DNA of 64,000 nucleotides from assembly GCA_020310875.1 (NCBI GenBank), contig CM035416.1, positions 72,716,483 to 72,780,482 of the forward strand, written 5' to 3'. How positions within the stretch are numbered: position 1 is the stretch's first letter; each line of letters starts with the position of its first letter. The stretch comes from Ceratopteris richardii. Taxonomy: Eukaryota; Streptophyta; Polypodiopsida; Polypodiales; Pteridaceae. This document shows positions 59,099-64,000 of the stretch, in pieces. A program made the position numbers and the translations under genes. Below the pieces are notes generated by a model. That model did no database searches and was not told the origin of the DNA. It saw only the letters and a program-made list of their open reading frames with translations.

Positions 59099-60769
59099 AT
59101 GACCCACACCAGAGCTAGCAAAGAGAAGCAACTAAGTCCTAAGAAGACACCAATCAAACGTTACCACAGAAGAAGGCCAGACCCTTACCTAACACCCATA
59201 AGAAGTCTATCCGCCTCAAGCCTAGCTTCTAGAATAGAAGGGTTAGACGACAAGGCTAAAACGCAAAAGACTTTACCTCAAGACACTCTTCTTAATAAGC
59301 CTATGGAAGAGGAACTTTCCGCTCTTCTGTCAAGGACAATTATTAGATTTTCTTCATTTCATGGTGGTGCTAATGAAGATCCTGAAGATCATGTACGAAG
59401 ATTTCTTTCAATTTGGAAGAGCAGGGGCTTACAGCAACGACAGGAAGCTTTCCTTGCTCTCTTTCCATCAACCCTTGAAGGATTGGCCGACAAATGGTTC
59501 ATACAGTACGCGGAAAACCATTTCCAAACATGGGAAGCATTGAGGACCGAAGTCAAAGACGCATTTCGGCCAGGTAACTCTACAGAAAGAACGTTAGATG
59601 AACTTGAGAATCTAATTTTGCATATGGGAGAATCATTTTCAGAACTTATGACGCGGGCAAGGTCACTCGTGACAAGATTGTCGGAACCATCATGGGATTT
59701 TCTTGTTAAGAAGTGGATGGAGAAAGCCTTGCCGAAATCCACACAGTAGAAGCTGAGAGAGCTTTTGAGACCGGATGCCACTTTAAGAGAATTTGAATCA
59801 GCTTCCACAAGGATTGAGGCTGCACGTGTTCATTTCGGAACACATCCAGGAAAGACTTTTCCTCAAGATGAAGATATGGTGACAGCCTTGAGGAAGGAAC
59901 TAGAGACCTTAAAGTTTCAAAGAAATCGAGAAGAGGACAAGGGTACTTTGGAAGGTCTTTCTTAGGTACGACAAGAGCTTGAAGAACTCAAAACATTAAG
60001 GGAGGTAAGAACTTGACTATGGTGTTTTCTCTGTACTAATCAAGGACACATGGCACCAGAGTGTCCTAGGAGGCTAACATGCCAGTTTTGTGGAAAGACT
60101 GGCCATGAGGCCAAAGATTGTTATTTCTTGAAGGGTCTTGGGCCAGGACATCCACCAAAAGCTCAATGGGTAGGGGTGGCTTAGTCCTCCTTGTTAGGGC
60201 AACCACCCTTACCATCCACTACAACACCTTCTGTAACAACTTTTTCTACCGGTCAAGGACATCAACGGCAAGAAGGTGGTAGGCCTCGTCAGAACCGACC
60301 ACCTAGGCCTATAATGTGTTACAGATGCGGGGAGTATGGACATTTCCAAAGTAAATGTTCCCTTCCTGAGGATGCTCCACCATGTAAAAACTGTCTTGAA
60401 ACAAGGGATCATTACACAAAGGACTGCCCAAAGTCAATGCCGTCCACAAGCACACAAGGTAACTCTTGCCCCCTACATATGATCACAGTAACTAATGATG
60501 AGGGCAATGTAGACTCTCCAAGTGCCCGAGTAGTCCAGCTTGAGGAACTTCTCGGAGTAACGACTAGGGCACAAAAGCAGAAGGAAGCTTTGAAAGATGC
60601 TGCCAAGGAAGCAACATATCTAGCCTGTTCAACAAAGAACAAGGGAAGAAAGACCATGGAGCATGAACCTTCTCAGGAAGCCAAACACAACCAAGACAAG
60701 GAGAAAATCTCACTGGGAAAAGTAGAAAGAAATGAAGATACTCTCGAGCAAGTTATTGACAAGACCTAA
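59099..60769 (+). pseudogene. gag: gypsy gag (capsid and four zinc knuckles), four stops
   Basis: Gag packages the element RNA. From ATG 59099 the frame holds a capsid-like domain (FHGGANEDPEDHVRRFL, LEGLADKWFIQYAENHF, WEALRTEVKDAFRPG). It then has four CCHC knuckles: CFLCTNQGHMAPEC, CQFCGKTGHEAKDC, CYRCGEYGHFQSKC and the looser CKNCLETRDHYTKDC. Four knuckles is more than the usual one or two. In-frame stops lie at 59747 (TAG), 59963 (TAG), 60014 (TGA) and 60182 (TAG). The final part is Lys/Glu-rich and ends in TAA at 60767. The protease lies in another frame. Confidence 0.85.
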
Positions 60770-60819
60770 GGCACTTTCAAAATGGAGCTACTTCAAGGAA
60801 CAATCAAGAAGGCTTTCTC

Positions 60820-61647
60820 ACTGCTGTTCAAGTCCTGCAGAACACCTACCAACAGGTATCTTTATATAACTTGTTAGCTATGAGTCCTGGATTCAGAGGA
60901 GAAGTAATGGCTTCCATAAATGGGTTGGACCCTGGCACCATATTAAGTGGCGGGCAACGCTTCACTTCTCTAATTTCTCAACAACCACATGTCCCTTCAA
61001 CTTATAGCTTGGAACCATCAAGGATGGCACCTCTTACTGATTACAAGAGCCCTAGATTAACTTTAAGTATCAAGGGAACTCCCTTGGTAGGAGTGATAGT
61101 TGATGGGGGATCCGGTTTTAATCTGATGCCTGAGTACACAATGATGTTGCTAAATTTGAAACCAACTAAGGCTGCTCATTTTACAGTATCACTGGCAGAC
61201 CAAAGCAAGGTAAGCCCACTAGGCATAGTGGAAAAGGTTGAAGTCTTCATCCATAAGCTAAAATTTGTGTTGGATTTTGTGGTAATAACACTCCCAAAGG
61301 TGAAGGGAGGATTTCCTCTTTTGATAGGAAGGCCATGGCTACGCCACAGTAAAGCGGTACATGATTGGGGTAGTGACACCTTATGGGTGGCCGGACCAGA
61401 TCAGTTGATGAGACAGCTTCAGATGGAAGGAGGAACGGATGAAGCCCTAGGTACTTCTCAAGTTGTTCTTCATCTAGAGCAAACTACAGAGGAAAGCAAA
61501 AAAGATAACAGTGGTGAAGACGAAGAGCAAACTGGACAAGAAGGAACAAGCATTTGGGCCACACCTCCTCCACCATGGGTTCTGGAAAATGAAGAAATAT
61601 CAGGACAAGAAAGGGCGCCTTCACCTCCCTGGGCGTGCACCTCCTAA
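60820..61647 (+). pseudogene. gypsy aspartic protease
   Basis: After a frame change near 60800 the sequence reads VLQNTYQQVSLYNLLAMSPG and then a retropepsin fold: VGVIVDGGSGFNLMPEY (catalytic Asp codon at 61102; D-G-G-S in place of D-T/S-G), FVLDFVVITLPKVKGGFPLL and IGRPWLRHSKAVHDW. It cuts Gag and Pol in the particle. The frame ends at TAA 61645 after SIWATPPPPWVLE, where another frameshift separates it from RT. Confidence 0.8.
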
Positions 61648-61870
61648 TTCAAGTCGGGCGACTCGACCTCCTAGTCTCAATTGGGTGCCTCCTCCACCTC
61701 CAAGAAGCTGGGCGACTCCACCTCCTAGTCCGAGCTGGGTGCCTCCGCCTCCAAGTAGCTGGGCCACTCCAAAGGCTTGGGCTCCATACTCTGCTCAAGG
61801 ACCTCCACACTGGGCACCTGAATGGGCAGCTTATCCTCCATCTTGGGCTACCCCTACAATTGGTTGGGCG
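61540..61870 (+). repeat. Trp/Pro-rich coding repeats between protease and RT
   Basis: Phrases SWATPPP, SWVPPPPS and WAPEWAAYPPSWATPT repeat in 10-15-residue steps. The DNA unit (TGGGCGACTCCACCTCCTAG) resembles that of the leader minisatellite. Confidence 0.75.
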
Positions 61871-63304
61871 GCCCAATGGGCATCCGGGAAGCCTCACACA
61901 GAGCCAACTAAAACAAAATCACCTGACATTAAGGAAGAAGTTGAGATAGGAGACGAATTATCTAATGAAGATCTAGGTGACATCATGGATTGGATCCAGG
62001 AGATTAATAATGTTTCATGCTTCACAATAGCCATCAAGGAGAAAGAAGAAGAAGAACCTACTGTGGAGTCTCTGGTATTAGGAGAACCAGCTAAAGATTC
62101 CCGAAGGGGTAAAGTCTTGAAAGGAGTTGAAAGAAGGAAAGGGATTGAAGGAAGCCAAACAGAAGAAGAACTAGTAGAAAGCATTTTCCCATTGGTGGAA
62201 GCTCCAATGGGATGGACGCAAGAAAAGACCCAAGAAATCACCATCAATGATAGTCCAGCATTCACCAAGGAAATGTTGTTCAAGGATGAGGAAGAGGCAA
62301 TTCTGAAGCCAATTCAAGAAGTCAACTTAGGGGAAGAAGTAAATCCACAAAATCTTCTACTGGCAAGTTGGTTGTGGGACCACCCTCTTCTCCTCACAGA
62401 GGTAATAACATTCATGAATAATTTTAAAGACGTATTTGCATGGAGTTACAAAGATTTGACAGGAATACCAAAAGAGCTGGGAATACACACTATTCCTCTA
62501 GTGGAAGAAGCTCAGCCAATTAGAGGGAAATTGTATAGGTTAAATCCCAAATATGGAGATGCAATCAAGAAGGAAATCCAAAAAATGGAGGAAGCAGGTA
62601 TCATAATTCCTATAGAACATTCAGAGTGGTTGTCTTCCATGGTCATCGCACCTAAGAAGCAACCTAATAAAATGAGGGTTTGTGTGGATTTTCGAGCATT
62701 AAATAAGGTAACCATCCCTGATGGGTTTCCCACGCCCTTTTCTGAACAAGTGATTGAAGATGTGGCAGGACATGTGCTGTATAGTTTCATGGATTGTTTC
62801 AGTGGATACAATCAACTGGAAATCCATCCTGAAGATCAACCAAAAACAGCCTTTGTAACTCCTTGGGGAACCTATATCTACACCAAAATGGCTTTCGGCC
62901 TTAGAAATGCACCAGCCACTTTCAATAGGACAGTATATCTTATCTTCAACAAGTTGCTCCTAAAATTCTTAAGAATTTTCATGGATGACTTTTCAGCCTT
63001 CTCTGGAGGAGCCTGTACCACTGCAGTAGAAAATGTACCAGAACATTTGAAGCAATTAGAACAAGTATTCCAGCGTTGTAGAGAGACATGTTTGAAACTT
63101 AACCCTAACAAATGTCATTTTCTGGTGACCCATGGTACCTTGTTAGGACATGTGGTCTCTGCTAAAGGGATGACTCCAGATCTAGATAAGGTAATGCCAA
63201 TTCTTAAGCTTCCAAGAACTATAAATGCTAAAGAGATCCACAGCTTCTTGGGACACATGGGATATCACCGGAAGTTCATACACATGTATGCAGAGGAAGC
63301 ATGA
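61650..63304 (+). pseudogene. pol: gypsy reverse transcriptase
   Basis: A 597-codon open frame (61511-63304). After the Pro-rich linker and an acidic stretch come the RT blocks: GIIIPIEHSEWLSSMVI, MRVCVDFRALNKVTIPDGFP, LYSFMDCFSGYNQLEIHPED, TKMAFGLRNAPATF and the catalytic FMDDF (62978-62992), where most relatives have YVDD or YIDD. Then come KLNPNKCHFLV and FLGHMGYHRKFIHMYAEEA, ending at TGA 63302. In relatives this position is followed by a PL.RL motif, which is indeed readable after the stop, so the TGA is a point change. Confidence 0.88.
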
Positions 63305-64000
63305 CCACTTTCACGACTTACCAGTAAAGTTTTCCCTTCAGTTGGTTTGAAGAAGAAGAATCTGCATTCACTTATCTAAAACAAAGGTTGGCATTTGCAC
63401 CTATACTCATCTCACCAGATTGGCCTAAGACATTTCACGTGCATGTAGACGCAAGCTTGTATGCGGTAGGTGCCATACTGACTCAACCAAGTAAAACACA
63501 CAAATTAGACCAGCCCATTCATTACGTGAGTAGGCTCCTATCAAAAGCCGAGAAGAACTATAGCACTACAGAAAGGGAAGAATTGGCTATTGTATTTGCC
63601 CTCAAGAAATTCAGGCACTATTTATTAGGCACTACATTCACAGTGATTACTGATCATCAAGCTTTGAAGTATTTGTTGAATAAGCCACAAGTCGCAGGAA
63701 AAGTATGGAGATGGCTGCGTCTCTTCCAAGAATTCGATTTCAAAATTGTACAAAGAAGCGGTAGGCAACATGTCATTGCAGACCACCTCTCTCGCATCAG
63801 ACACCCAACTCAAGCAACAAAGGGAGTAGAAGATGATTTCCTAGAGAGCCAAATATACAAGGTAAATGTAGCATCTATATGGTATGATGATTTGACTCTT
63901 CTCCTAGGAAACGGTCAATTCTGTACTGGGTTGGCTCCATTGGAAAGGCATAGACTTCTCTTGAAAAGTAAGAATTTCATTATGGCAAAAGACACCCTCT
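63305..64000 (+). pseudogene. gypsy RNase H, continues past the window
   Basis: After PLSRLTSK a one-base shift (near 63330) leads to WFEEEESAFTYLKQRLAFAP, FHVHVDASLYAVGAILTQ (first catalytic Asp), EKNYSTTEREELAIVFALKK (Glu), VITDHQALKYLLNK (Asp/His) and HVIADHLSRI (Asp). This is a complete RNase H core that degrades the RNA strand of the hybrid. Open to position 64000. Confidence 0.85.

Larger units (their letters stand above)
57834..64000 (+). mobile_element. Ty3/gypsy retrotransposon, 5' part, decayed; runs off the window
   Basis: Order: LTR (to about 58628), primer-binding site, leader with tandem repeats, gag (59099-60769), protease (60820-61647), RT (61650-63301) and RNase H (63302-64000). 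Integrase would lie beyond the end. The domain order and the protease D-G-G-S motif fit plant Ty3/gypsy elements. At least five in-frame stops and three frameshifts show that this copy is dead. The 5' limit is uncertain because the second LTR is not visible. Confidence 0.85.

Overview
The window reads as nuclear DNA of a land plant, most likely a large, repeat-rich genome. The evidence is two spliced exons matching the C-terminal part of plant SEC16, a plant-type L1 LINE, Ty1/copia and Ty3/gypsy pieces, and telo-box (AAACCCTAA) motifs. I cannot place the species. A seed-free plant is possible but is only a guess. Roughly the first 49 kb is almost wholly non-LTR retrotransposon DNA.

Layout. 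1-44448: a one-way 'train' of about 18 LINE copies, all on the minus strand, separated by (GA)n tracts, which are (TC)n on the LINE sense strand. I sort them by sequence into working families A, B, C and D (my labels). Family B has at least ten copies; A1, B1, B4 and A3 are near full length; most others are 5'-truncated or deleted. Each copy with an intact 3' end stops at the same short hairpin, then (CTTT)n/(TC)n. The next copy begins directly at the other side of that tract. 44449-49175: decayed B and A copies with a copia integrase fragment between them. 49176-53520: a plus-strand plant L1 fragment, split by a 2.5-kb non-autonomous LTR element (50118-52660) that has a 5-bp target duplication. 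53521-57833: lower-repeat DNA with the SEC16-like exons (55945-56445) and a 66-base C run. 57834-64000: the 5' part of a damaged Ty3/gypsy element (LTR, PBS, gag, protease, RT, RNase H), cut by the window end.

How the LINEs appear to work. ORF1 is a coiled-coil/RRM-like/CTD protein of the L1 ORF1p type. ORF2 carries an AP-type endonuclease, a reverse transcriptase with YADD and a CX2CX8HX4C knuckle, followed by a basic tail ending near PPPMYHILHP. In five copies from two families ORF1 and ORF2 lie in the same frame, separated by one TAG followed by GG. This suggests stop-codon readthrough. The 3' hairpin covaries between families (G-C, G.U and A-U at the same pair), which fits recognition by a shared RT. 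An ORF1-only element (D1) carries the same 3' end. Since each insertion brings a new (TC)n tract and each 5' junction lies in a (TC)n tract, the family seems to build its own landing sites.

A second unexpected structure lies inside the non-autonomous LTR element. Ten short hairpins (52006-52296) share a near-constant 9-nt loop ending in CATATG but have different, mostly matched stems. They sit just before the polypurine tract.
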